DNA from: Demequina lignilytica
GTDB lineage: Bacteria; Actinomycetota; Actinomycetes; Actinomycetales; Demequinaceae
Direction: 5' to 3'
Length of the DNA: 64,000 nucleotides
Assembly: GCF_030418305.1 (NCBI RefSeq)
Contig: NZ_JAUHPX010000003.1
Span: forward strand, 310,001 to 374,000
A program made the position numbers and the translations under genes. Positions 29,534 to 37,613 of this stretch are shown here, one piece after another. A model generated the notes under the pieces. The model worked only from the letters and a program-made list of their open reading frames with translations, was not told the origin of the DNA and made no database searches. Positions within the stretch are counted from its first letter, which is position 1. Each line of letters starts with the position of its first letter.

Positions 29534-30130
29534 TCAGCCGACCTTGCGACGGCCTTCGAACGCGCGGCCGAGGGTGACCTCGTCGGCGTACTCGAGGTCG
29601 CCCCCGACGGGCAGCCCCGAGGCGAGGCGCGAGACGGTCACGCCCATGGGGACGAGCATCCGCGCGAGGTACGTCGCGGTGGCCTCGCCCTCGATGTTCG
29701 GGTCGGTGGCGATGATGATCTCCTCGACCTTCCCGTCGCCCAGCCGCCCGAGCAGCTCGCGGATGCGGAGGTCGTCGGGTCCCACGCCGTTCATGGGGTC
29801 GATCGCGCCGCCGAGCACGTGGTAGCGGCCGCGGAACTCCCGGGTGCGCTCGATCGCGACCACGTCCTTGGGCTCCTCGACCACGCACAGCAGGTCGTCC
29901 GCTCGCCGGGGGTCGGTGCAGATGCGGCAGCGCTCCTCCTCGGACACGTTGCCGCAGACCTCGCAGAACCTGACCTTGTCCTTCACCGTGGTGATCGCGT
30001 CGGCGAGGCGGCGCACGTCCGCCGGGTCGGCCGCGAGCAGGTGGAAGGCGATGCGCTGGGCGCTCTTGGGGCCGATGCCCGGGAGATGCCCGAGCTCGTC
30101 GATGAGGTCCTGAACCGCGCCGTCGTACAT
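29534..30130 (-). CDS. recR: Recombination protein RecR
   Basis: A 198-residue RecFOR-pathway protein. It has the helix-hairpin-helix [11 protein letters not shown], a four-cysteine zinc finger ([16 protein letters not shown]), the Toprim domain with [12 protein letters not shown] and [11 protein letters not shown], and the C-terminal Walker-B-like part ([16 protein letters not shown]). TACTCT ends 7 bases before the ATG, so it appears to have its own leaderless promoter. It lies 44 bases from dnaX on the same strand; the ybaB gene that usually sits between them is absent. Confidence 0.96.
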   Translation of the reverse strand: MYDGAVQDLIDELGHLPGIGPKSAQRIAFHLLAADPADVRRLADAITTVKDKVRFCEVCGNVSEEERCRICTDPRRADDLLCVVEEPKDVVAIERTREFRGRYHVLGGAIDPMNGVGPDDLRIRELLGRLGDGKVEEIIIATDPNIEGEATATYLARMLVPMGVTVSRLASGLPVGGDLEYADEVTLGRAFEGRRKVG

Positions 30131-30174
30131 GGGGACAAGAGTAGGCGCAGCGGCCCGACCGGGAGGTCAGGCGC

Positions 30175-32217
30175 TCAGTCGTCGACCACCGTGCCGCCGA
30201 GCTCCTTCGCGAGGATCTCCGCCGCGCTGAGCCCCGCATCGTCCGCGCGGGCGTCGTCGTCAGAGATCTCCTCCTCGTCGAACGGGGGCTCATCCCACGG
30301 CGGGGGCTCGTCGTCGGGCGGCGGCGACGAGACCGGGGGCATCGGCACGGCGGCCGTCGCGGGGTTCGACGCCGGCGGCGGCTCGGGCGGCGCGACCGGC
30401 TCCGGACGGGCGGGGGACGATGCGGACGAGGGCCGGGACGATGCGGACGAGGGCGGGGCGGACGCGGGGGCGGCCGCGGCCGCCGCCATCACCGCGGCGG
30501 CGTTGGCGCTGGGTGCCGCCGCGGCCTGAGCGGGTCGCGCGGCCGCGGGTGCGGGCGTGCGGGACGCCGGCGGAGCCGCGCCCATGACCGCCTCGACCGT
30601 CACCTGCAGGCCCAGCGTCTCGCGGACCGCGAGCGCGACGTTCTCGGCGTGGCTGCCGCCGCCGAACCGGCTCGCGAGGCTGGCGTTGTCGAAGGCGAGG
30701 GTGAGTACGCCGCCCTCGATGGTCGCGACCTGGGCGCTCTGCTTGACCATGGTCCACGTGACGCGCCGGCGCTCGAGCGTGCCGAGCACCTCGTCCCACC
30801 GCCGGCGCACCAGCTCGGTGTCCTGGGCGCCGCCGGCCGAGCCCGACGGAGCGGGTGCGGCGGGGGCTGGTGCGGAAGCAGCGCGGGCGGGCTCCGGCGG
30901 TGCGGCCGGGGCGCGGTCAGGCGATTCGGACGGAGCCGTCTGGGCGGCAGGAGCGGCCGTGGCGGGTGCCGCGGTGCTCGCCTCGACGGGCGTGGCCGCG
31001 ACGGTCGGCTCCGGAGCCGCGCGCACGGGGGCCGGGGCAGGTGTGGGCGTCGGTGCAGGCGCCGCTGCGGGCCGCTCGGGGGACGCAGCGGCCGGCCGCG
31101 CCACGGCCTCGCGCGGCGCCTCCGACGCCAGCAGGCGCGCGCACAGGAGCTCGAGGTGGAGGCGGGGGGACGTCGCGCCGACCATGTGGGTCAGCGCCTG
31201 GTTGACGTGGTCCGCGGCGACCGAGCCGCGTGCGAGCCCGAGCCGACGGGCCTGGTCCTTCATGCGGCCGAGCTGGTCCTCCGGCATGTCGCCCAGCGCC
31301 CGCGCCCCGCCCTCCCCCGCGGCGGCCAGCACCAGGAGGTCCCGGAGGCGCTCGAGCAGGTCCTCGACGAAGCGTCTGGGCTCGTGGCCCGTCGACATCA
31401 CGCGGCTCACGACGTCGAACAGCGAGGCGCCGTCGGCGGCCGCGATCGCGTCGATCGCGTCGTCCAGCATGGTGGCGTCGGTGAAACCGAGAAGCGAGAT
31501 CGCGCGGTCGTAGGTCACGCCCGAGTCGTCCGAGCCGGCCATCAGCTGGTCGAGCACCGACAGGCTGTCGCGCACGGAGCCGCCGCCCGCGCGCACCACC
31601 AGCGGCAGCACGCCGGAGGCGACCTCGACCTGCTCGGCCTCGCACAGGGTCTGCAGGTAGCCGGTCAGCACCGGAGGCGGCACCAGCCGGAAGGGGTAGT
31701 GGTGGGTTCGCGACCGGATGGTGCCGATCACCTTCTCCGGCTCGGTGGTGGCGAAGATGAAGCGCACGTGCGCCGGAGGCTCCTCGACCAGCTTGAGCAG
31801 CGCGTTGAATCCCTGCGGCGTCACCATGTGCGCCTCGTCCAGGATGAAGATCTTGTACCGGTCCCGCGCCGGCGCGAAGGCGGCGCGCTCGCGCAGCTCG
31901 CGCGCATCGTCCACACCGTTGTGCGACGCGGCGTCGATCTCGACCACGTCGACGGATCCGGCGCCTCCCCGCGCGAGCTCCATGCAGGACTCGCAGCGGC
32001 CGCAGGGGGTGTCGGTGGGGCCCTCCGCGCAGTTGAGGCATCGCGCGAGGATGCGAGCCGAGGTGGTCTTGCCGCAGCCGCGCGGTCCCGAGAAGAGGTA
32101 GGCGTGGTTGACCCGGTCCGCGCGCAGGGCCTGCATCAGCGGCGCCGTCACGTGCTCCTGGCCGACGACGTCCGCGAAGGAGTCGGGGCGGTAGCGGCGG
32201 TAGAGCGCGGTGGTCAC
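30175..32217 (-). CDS. dnaX: DNA polymerase III gamma/tau subunit
   Basis: A 680-residue clamp-loader subunit. It starts at GTG 32217 (TTALYRRYRPDSFADVVGQ), with TAGATT ending 7 bases upstream. Walker A GPRGCGKTT, the zinc cysteines (CLNCAEGPTDTPCGRCESC), Walker B ILDEAHM and sensor 1 ATTEPEKVIG are all present. Residues from about 400 are a very long Ala/Pro-rich linker interrupted by the tau-like folded segment (about 490-560). Four 10-mer copies lie in the gene, three in the low-complexity C-terminal linker (30235, 30415 and 30436) and one in the ATPase part (31903). The SRP RNA gene is just upstream. Confidence 0.96.
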   Translation of the reverse strand: MTTALYRRYRPDSFADVVGQEHVTAPLMQALRADRVNHAYLFSGPRGCGKTTSARILARCLNCAEGPTDTPCGRCESCMELARGGAGSVDVVEIDAASHNGVDDARELRERAAFAPARDRYKIFILDEAHMVTPQGFNALLKLVEEPPAHVRFIFATTEPEKVIGTIRSRTHHYPFRLVPPPVLTGYLQTLCEAEQVEVASGVLPLVVRAGGGSVRDSLSVLDQLMAGSDDSGVTYDRAISLLGFTDATMLDDAIDAIAAADGASLFDVVSRVMSTGHEPRRFVEDLLERLRDLLVLAAAGEGGARALGDMPEDQLGRMKDQARRLGLARGSVAADHVNQALTHMVGATSPRLHLELLCARLLASEAPREAVARPAAASPERPAAAPAPTPTPAPAPVRAAPEPTVAATPVEASTAAPATAAPAAQTAPSESPDRAPAAPPEPARAASAPAPAAPAPSGSAGGAQDTELVRRRWDEVLGTLERRRVTWTMVKQSAQVATIEGGVLTLAFDNASLASRFGGGSHAENVALAVRETLGLQVTVEAVMGAAPPASRTPAPAAARPAQAAAAPSANAAAVMAAAAAAPASAPPSSASSRPSSASSPARPEPVAPPEPPPASNPATAAVPMPPVSSPPPDDEPPPWDEPPFDEEEISDDDARADDAGLSAAEILAKELGGTVVDD

Positions 32218-32299
32218 GGGTACCAATCTAGTGGCGGCCTCCGACACCGCCACCCGCCCGTCCACCGGGCGTGCGCGCGGCCCGCGCCCGGGCATGAGA

Positions 32300-32388
32300 G
32301 GACCCCCCACGCACCCGACAGAGCCCGCTTACCCTTGCTTCATTCCTGACCTGGGGGAGTTGGGCGAGGTATCGCCACGTGAGGGGTC
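32300..32388 (-). ncRNA. ffs: Signal recognition particle RNA (small bacterial 4.5S type)
   Basis: On the minus strand the apical region reads CAGGTCAGGAATGAAGCAAG, which has the SRP RNA GGAA tetraloop and the conserved asymmetric internal-loop bases AAGCA that bind Ffh. The outer helix pairs GACCCCTCACG (5' end) with CGTGGGGGGTC (3' end). A -10 element TAGACT ends 7 bases before the 5' end I assign. Position next to dnaX is conserved in actinobacteria. The ends are approximate. Confidence 0.9.
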
Positions 32389-32458
32389 GCCGACCAGTCT
32401 AGCGGGCGCCGGAGGCGATTCGTCGCCCGCCTGAACCCCGTGTACCATTGGCGGGCCT

Positions 32459-32546
32459 GGAGGATTCGCCTAGTGGCCTATGGCGCACGCTTGGAAAGCG
32501 TGTTGGGTGCAAGCCCTCGGGGGTTCGAATCCCCCATCCTCCGCCA
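32459..32546 (+). tRNA. tRNA-Ser (GGA)
   Basis: A class II tRNA with long variable arm. Acceptor GGAGGAT pairs with ATCCTCC, the anticodon stem-loop is CACGC-TTGGAAA-GCGTG giving anticodon GGA, the T-arm is GGGGGTTCGAATCCCCC, the discriminator is G, and CCA is encoded. TACCAT at 32443-32448 is a possible -10 element. Confidence 0.97.
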
Positions 32547-32567
32547 GATGACGTGTTCCGCGACGGG

Positions 32568-33278
32568 ATGGTGGGTGTGACTCAGCCAGCAGCCGGCCGC
32601 CCCGGTGGGCGCCGTGCGAAGGTGCGCCGCCACCGTCGCGAGCGTCAGATCATCGTGTTCGGCGCGCTGGTCCTCGCCACCGGATTCGTCGCGCTGTTCG
32701 CGGCGGGCGTCTACAAGGGCACGATCGACGGCCCGTTCTCGGAGCCCTTCGTGACGCCCGAGGGTGCGTTCGATTCCGACGTGAACCTCGTCTGCCCGCC
32801 GGTCGACTCCATGCCGCTGACGCCGACCGAGGTCGCGCTGCGCGTGCTCAACGGCACCGACACCGGCGGCCTCGCGGGCAGCCTCTCGGAGGACCTGGCC
32901 GGTCGCGGCTTCGTCACGCTCGACCCGAGCAACTGGAGCCGGTCGTACTCCGACTACATCCGCATCGTCTTCGGCGCGGACGGCGTTCAGCAGGCCTACA
33001 CCCTCGCCCGTCAGTTCGACGGAGCCGTGGACCTGGTGCTCGACAACCGCGAGGGCACGCTCCTCGACGTGATCGTGGGCGACGCGTACGTCGACGACCC
33101 GGGCCTGCGGAGCTCGCTCGCGCCGGAGCTGTCGCTCGATCTCGCGCTGTCCGCGAACGCGGAGTGCCTGCCGGTCAACCTGGTCACTCCGGAGCCGGCC
33201 CCGCGCAACCTCCCGGACAGCCCGCTCGACCCCGTGACCGACGCGTCGGCGAGCCCGTCGCCCAGCGCCTCGTCCTGA
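32568..33278 (+). CDS. Membrane protein with extracellular LytR C-terminal domain
   Basis: A 236-residue protein. A very basic cytoplasmic start (RRAKVRRHRRERQ) is followed by one membrane helix (about residues 30-52). The outside part contains a LytR_C-type domain, recognisable by ALRVLNGTDTGGLAGSLSEDL and ADGVQQAYTLARQFDGAVDLVLD. Such domains accompany LCP cell-wall ligases but here stand alone. The tail is Ser/Pro/Ala-rich. The start is uncertain among ATG 32568, GTG 32571 and GTG 32577, none with a strong Shine-Dalgarno. The upstream frame runs through the tRNA and is not coding. Confidence 0.82.
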   Translation: MVGVTQPAAGRPGGRRAKVRRHRRERQIIVFGALVLATGFVALFAAGVYKGTIDGPFSEPFVTPEGAFDSDVNLVCPPVDSMPLTPTEVALRVLNGTDTGGLAGSLSEDLAGRGFVTLDPSNWSRSYSDYIRIVFGADGVQQAYTLARQFDGAVDLVLDNREGTLLDVIVGDAYVDDPGLRSSLAPELSLDLALSANAECLPVNLVTPEPAPRNLPDSPLDPVTDASASPSPSASS

Positions 33279-33288
33279 CGCGAAGCGC

Positions 33289-33307
33289 CGCACCGCCCGC
33301 CGGTGCG
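33289..33307. terminator. Short hairpin beside a 10-mer copy
   Basis: CGCACCG and CGGTGCG pair around CCCGC between two convergent genes. The repeated 10-mer begins at the last stem base (33307-33316). Confidence 0.55.
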
Positions 33308-33327
33308 GACGATGCGGCGACCCGCGC

Positions 33328-34827
33328 CTAGCGGAGGCTTCCGGTGAAGGCGGTCCAGGACTCCGGGGCGAGGCGCAGCGTGAGCGCGTCGCCCTCCTGC
33401 GCGACCGGCAGCGCGTCCACCATCCCGTAGGCCTCGGCGGCCTCGCGCCCCTCCCGCGGGCCCACATGGTCCGCGAGCACCGCGGACCCGCCGTCGAGCC
33501 GTGCCGTGGCGCCCGGGGTCCGGAGGGTCACGGTCTGCTCCACGTCGGTGCGGTTGGTGACGAACAGCGCGAGCGCCCCGGTCTCCGGGTCGACGGTCGC
33601 GGCCGCGGTGACCGCGGGCACGTCGCCGTGCCGCGCGGTCGTGAGGGTCCCGGTGTCGACCTTGACCTGCAGGGCGTCGCCGCGAGCGAGGCGCGCCGCC
33701 GTGGCGAACGGGTGGAAGGTGGTCTGCCTCCAGGCGGGACCGCCGGGCTCGGTCATGATCGGCGCGATCACGTTGACCAGCTGGGCGAGGCAGCCGACGG
33801 CGACGCGGTCGGCGTGGTTGATGAGGGTCGACAGCATGTCGCCCACCACGACGGCGTCGAGCGCCGAGTAGACGTCCTCGATGATCCGCGGCGCGTCCCT
33901 CTGGATCGGCAGGTTGGTCTCGCCGACGAACCGGCTCACGAGGTACCAGACGTTCCATTCGTCGAAGGAGATGGTGATCTGCTTGTCGGAGCGCCGCTCG
34001 GCGCCGATCGCGTCCGCGGAGGCGGCGACGCGATCGATGAACGTCGCCATCGCGGTCGCCGACCCGAGGAACGAGGCGCGGTCGCCGTCGAGCTCCTCGT
34101 AGTACGCGTGCATCGAGATGTGGTCGACCACGTCGTAGCAGTAGGACAGGACCGTGCGCTCCCACTCGCCGAACGTGTCCATCATCATCGAGCTCGACCC
34201 GCACGCGACCAGCTCGATCGACGGGTCCACCTGACGCATCGCGCGCCCCGTCGCGGCGGCGAGCCTGCCGTACTCGTGCGCGTCCTTGTGGCCGATCTGC
34301 CACGGCCCGTCCATCTCGTTGCCCAGGCACCACAGCGCCACGCCGTAGGGCTCCTCGCGGCCGTTGGCGATGCGCAGGTCGGCCCACTTCGTGCCGGCCT
34401 CGCCGTTGCAGTACTCGAGCAGCGCGATCGCCGCCTCGATGCCGCGGGTGCCCAGGTTCACGGCCATCATCGGCGCGATCCCCTCGCGCTCGCAGTACTG
34501 GAGGAACTCGTCCGTGCCGACCAGGTTCGGCTCGACGGTGCGCCACGCGAGGTCGAGGAACGGCTTGCGCTGCTCGACCGGTCCCACCGCGTCCTCCCAC
34601 ACGTAGTTGGACACGAAGTTCCCGCCCGGGTAGCGGAGCACCGTCGCCCCCAGCTCCTGGGTGAGGTCTGCGACGTCGCGGCGGAAGCCGTGCTCGTCCG
34701 CGGTCGGGTGGTCCGGCTCGTAGATCCCGGTGTAGACGCACCTGCCCAGGTGCTCGACGAACGATCCGAAGACCCGGCGGTCGACGGGGCCCAGCCGGAA
34801 GTCGGGGTGCAGCGTGATGGTGGTCAT
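33328..34827 (-). CDS. abfA: GH51 alpha-L-arabinofuranosidase
   Basis: A 499-residue intracellular enzyme releasing L-arabinose from arabinan and arabinoxylan fragments. The acid/base Glu171 lies in CLGNEMDG and the nucleophile Glu290 in SFDEWNVW; the opening GSFVEHLGRCVY and the arabinose-site RYPGGNFVSNY are also family hallmarks. There is no signal peptide. It is the last gene of the minus-strand set GH27-GH43-GH51; a 39-base gap holding a 10-mer copy separates it from the GH43 gene. Control by the LacI protein at 43.1 kb is inferred from an operator at the start of this set. Confidence 0.95.
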   Translation of the reverse strand: MTTITLHPDFRLGPVDRRVFGSFVEHLGRCVYTGIYEPDHPTADEHGFRRDVADLTQELGATVLRYPGGNFVSNYVWEDAVGPVEQRKPFLDLAWRTVEPNLVGTDEFLQYCEREGIAPMMAVNLGTRGIEAAIALLEYCNGEAGTKWADLRIANGREEPYGVALWCLGNEMDGPWQIGHKDAHEYGRLAAATGRAMRQVDPSIELVACGSSSMMMDTFGEWERTVLSYCYDVVDHISMHAYYEELDGDRASFLGSATAMATFIDRVAASADAIGAERRSDKQITISFDEWNVWYLVSRFVGETNLPIQRDAPRIIEDVYSALDAVVVGDMLSTLINHADRVAVGCLAQLVNVIAPIMTEPGGPAWRQTTFHPFATAARLARGDALQVKVDTGTLTTARHGDVPAVTAAATVDPETGALALFVTNRTDVEQTVTLRTPGATARLDGGSAVLADHVGPREGREAAEAYGMVDALPVAQEGDALTLRLAPESWTAFTGSLR

Positions 34828-34866
34828 GGGGCCTCTCCTTCGAGGATCGGGGGACGATGCGGTGGT

Positions 34867-35916
34867 CTAGTCGGCGAGCTCCTCGGCGGTCCAGGCGACG
34901 GGCCAGCCGTCGTCCGTCCAGCCGAGACGGCGGATCTCGAGGCGGAAGTCGCCCCCGTCGTCGCCGTCGTAGTAGTGCAGGGCGAGGTAGCCGTCCGAGT
35001 AGGACTGGCCGCCCGGACCGATCATCGATCCGCGCGTGGACAGCAGCTCGTCGCCGCCGTCGTACCTCATGTCGTTGCCCCAGCTGTCGAGGTAGGGGCC
35101 GGTGATGGTCTCCGCGCGGCCCACGGCGATCGAGTAGGTCGACTCCGTGCCCTGGCAGCACGAGTCGCGCGAGACGAACAGGTAGTACCACCCGTCGCGG
35201 TAGGCGAGGTAGGGCGCCTCGATCGCGTTGGTGGCGGTAGTGCGGTGGGCGATCATCACCGGCTCGGCCCCCGCGATCGGCTTCCCGCTCGGCCACTCGA
35301 GCTCGATGAGCTGGATGCCGCCCCAGAAGGAGCCGAACGCCATCCACGGCGTCCCGTCCTCGTCCGTGATGACGCCGGGGTCGATCGCGTTGTACGTGCT
35401 CTCCCCTGGGGTGGACCGCCACACCAGGCCCTGGTCCGTCCACCCGTAGTCGGGGTCGTCCGGATCGAGGGTCGGCGAGGTCATGAGCCCGATCACCGAG
35501 GCGTTGGAACCGAACGTCGAGGCGGAGTAGTAGAGGTACCAGGTGCCGTCGTGCTCCAGGACCTCGGGCGCCCAGAAGTTGGAGAGCCCCGAGACCTCCT
35601 CGTACACCCACGCGACGTCGTCCGGCTTGTCCCAGACGGTGCCCACGTACTCCCAGGTCTCGCCGTCCGTCGAGCGCCGGATCTGCGGGGAGCCGAAACC
35701 CTTCTGGACGTCTCCGGTGGAGTACACGTACCAGTCGTGGTCCTCCGTGCCGGCGACCAGGGCCGGGTCGTGCGTGCGGATGTCGCCGTCGACGTCGATC
35801 CGCACCCCGGCGGGATCCGCCTCGTCCCAGGGCGCCCACCACCAGGTCCCGACGCCGACCGCCGTCAGGGCGACCGCGGCGGCGGCGCCGAAGAGCAGGG
35901 TGCGGCGGCGAGTCAT
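34867..35916 (-). CDS. GH43 arabinanase/arabinosidase, membrane-anchored or secreted
   Basis: A 349-residue five-bladed beta-propeller glycosidase. The N-terminus (MTRRRTLLFGAAAAVALTAV) has arginines before a hydrophobic run, fitting export, possibly by Tat, or an anchor. GH43 landmarks are THDPALV (base Asp), WAPEV, NAIDPGV (Asp) and IEAPYL (acid Glu). The double Cys in RDSCCQG resembles endo-1,5-arabinanases (usually SRDxCC). It would cut arabinan outside the cell and supply oligosaccharides to the ABC system. It overlaps the GH27 stop by ATGA. Confidence 0.92.
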   Translation of the reverse strand: MTRRRTLLFGAAAAVALTAVGVGTWWWAPWDEADPAGVRIDVDGDIRTHDPALVAGTEDHDWYVYSTGDVQKGFGSPQIRRSTDGETWEYVGTVWDKPDDVAWVYEEVSGLSNFWAPEVLEHDGTWYLYYSASTFGSNASVIGLMTSPTLDPDDPDYGWTDQGLVWRSTPGESTYNAIDPGVITDEDGTPWMAFGSFWGGIQLIELEWPSGKPIAGAEPVMIAHRTTATNAIEAPYLAYRDGWYYLFVSRDSCCQGTESTYSIAVGRAETITGPYLDSWGNDMRYDGGDELLSTRGSMIGPGGQSYSDGYLALHYYDGDDGGDFRLEIRRLGWTDDGWPVAWTAEELAD

Positions 35917-37205
35917 CGCACCGGATCCAGGGCGGCCCAGGCGACGCCGTGGGGCGCGACAGCGGCGACCAGCGCACCGTCCCTGACCCGGACGGGCGAC
36001 GACGCCCCGCCCCAGAGGTCCGCGAGCGAGATCGTGCCGTGGCCGGTCCCGAGGATCGAGGCCAGCGGCACCTGCGCCTCGTGAGCCTCGTCGCCGGTCC
36101 AGAACACGGCGGCGTAGACCCGGTCGGAGCGGGTCGAGCGCGCGGACCAGACGATGAGCTCCCCGCCGTCCATGGGCTCGCGCAGCAGCTCGCGGTTCGC
36201 GGTCGAGTCCGCGAGCACCTCCCGCAGCGCGGGGGTGGCGAGGATGTCGAGGGTGCCGGGGTCGGTGGATGGGAGGTCGCCGCCCAGCATGAACGGGGAG
36301 CGTCCCATCGCCCACAGGGTCAGCAGCGTGCGCTGCTCGTCACGCGTGAGCCGCGAGTCGCGGGGCTCGCCGCGTTCGGCGCGGATGCCGATGCGCCCCA
36401 GGGGCAGCATGTCGGCGTCGGCCCAGCCGCCCTCCTGCTGGAACGGGGCCCAGCGCGCGAGCCGCGCGAACTGCGCGTGCACGTCCTCCCACCGGTCCCA
36501 CAGGTCGTCGGAGATGCGCCACATCTGCGCGTGTCGCCGCAGGTGCGCGACGTGCTCGGTCGACAGGTGCGTGCCGGGGGACAGCGACAGCACGATCTCC
36601 CGCCCCGAGCGTTCGATCGCGCGTGCGTAGGCCTCGATCTCGTCCGCGTAGTACGGCGCCTGCATGTCGTCGGCCTTGATGAAGTCGACGCCCCAGGAGG
36701 CGAACTGGGCGACCTGGCCGTCGTAGTAGGCCTGCGCGCCCGGGTGGTCGTGGTTGAGGCCGTAGTTGTCGGGATTCCACGCGCATACCCGCGTGAGGTC
36801 GGCGATGTCGCGCGCGGTGTAGGGGGTGCCCAGGACTGGAAGGTTGCGCTCGACCGCCAGGCGCGGGATCCCGCGCATGATGTGGAGGCCGAACTTCAGC
36901 CCGAGCGCGTGGACCTGGGCGGCGAGCGGTCCGAAGCCGGCGCCGTCGGCCGCGGAGGGGAAGCGGTTGGGAGCGGGCAGCTGCCGCCCGTGCGCGTCGA
37001 GCGACAGAAGTGCGCCGGCGTTGTAGCCGTGGGACCGCGCGGTGGGGTCGTACCAGGCGATATCCACCACGACGGTGTCCCAGCCCGAGGGCAGCAGGCG
37101 CTCGGCCATGATCCGTGCGTTCGCGAGGACCTCGTCCTCGGTGACCGTGGTGCCGAAGCAGTCCCAGCTGTTCCAGCCCATCGGGGGGCAGGGCGCGAGC
37201 GTCAT
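35913..37205 (-). CDS. GH27 family glycosidase (alpha-galactosidase or beta-L-arabinopyranosidase)
   Basis: A 430-residue TIM-barrel GH27 enzyme opening with PCPPMGWNSWDCFG. The nucleophile Asp is in DFIKADDM, where typical alpha-galactosidases have KYDNC, and the acid/base Asp is in WRISDDLWD. Because the rest of the locus handles L-arabinose polymers, beta-L-arabinopyranosidase activity, known for some actinobacterial GH27 enzymes, is a real alternative. There is no signal peptide. I prefer the ATG at 37205, which has GGGAGA 8 bases upstream, to the ATG at 37220. It is first in the minus-strand glycosidase operon, just downstream of operator A. Confidence 0.9.
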   Translation of the reverse strand: MTLAPCPPMGWNSWDCFGTTVTEDEVLANARIMAERLLPSGWDTVVVDIAWYDPTARSHGYNAGALLSLDAHGRQLPAPNRFPSAADGAGFGPLAAQVHALGLKFGLHIMRGIPRLAVERNLPVLGTPYTARDIADLTRVCAWNPDNYGLNHDHPGAQAYYDGQVAQFASWGVDFIKADDMQAPYYADEIEAYARAIERSGREIVLSLSPGTHLSTEHVAHLRRHAQMWRISDDLWDRWEDVHAQFARLARWAPFQQEGGWADADMLPLGRIGIRAERGEPRDSRLTRDEQRTLLTLWAMGRSPFMLGGDLPSTDPGTLDILATPALREVLADSTANRELLREPMDGGELIVWSARSTRSDRVYAAVFWTGDEAHEAQVPLASILGTGHGTISLADLWGGASSPVRVRDGALVAAVAPHGVAWAALDPVR

Positions 37206-37221
37206 TGCGGCGTCTCCCATC

Positions 37222-37233
37222 TACATCGTTGTA
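37222..37233. promoter_or_regulatory. LacI-type operator A (glycosidase operon)
   Basis: TACATCGTTGTA, palindromic except for one central pair, 17 bases before the GH27 start. Near-identical sites lie at 37448 and 44247. A -35-like TTGACG (minus strand, 37263-37268) puts the site near the transcription start, which fits repression. Confidence 0.7.
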
Positions 37234-37330
37234 CGGCAATCGTCGCCCCGATCCCCTCTTTTCGTCAAACTCGGGGCCGATCACAGCGTCATCGACGATC
37301 CTCTCACCGGCGCTCGTCGACGCGGCGTCG

Positions 37331-37359
37331 CGTTGCGCCAATGTTGCAGAAAATTTATA
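37331..37359 (+). promoter_or_regulatory. Promoter candidate for the sugar ABC operon
   Basis: TTGCGC (37331-37336) and TATAAA (37354-37359) with a 17-base spacer, in the most AT-rich patch of this intergenic region. The gap 37206-37613 holds divergent promoters and two operators and no gene; it implies a leader of about 250 bases if this promoter is used. Confidence 0.5.
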
Positions 37360-37447
37360 AAGCCTGGCAGAGGTGCAAATTGATGGATGGAAGGGGTGGT
37401 GAACCCGAGTGTTCCGCTTGACGGGCGCCCCGTGGGCATGCGAATGT

Positions 37448-37459
37448 TCCATCGTTGTA
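37448..37459. promoter_or_regulatory. LacI-type operator B (ABC operon)
   Basis: TCCATCGTTGTA matches operator A at 11 of 12 positions. It lies upstream of the substrate-binding-protein gene. Confidence 0.65.
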
Positions 37460-37613
37460 AAACGACGGCGGCGCGGTGCCGACGTCATGAGACAGGGGTC
37501 GACGACGACCGGGGTCCCCGTCCCGATCAACGGTCCATGGCAGGACCGGCGATCGACGGAGGCTCAGGCTGGACCCTCAGCTCATCAACGACGATGACAG
37601 GGAGGCAGCAGTA

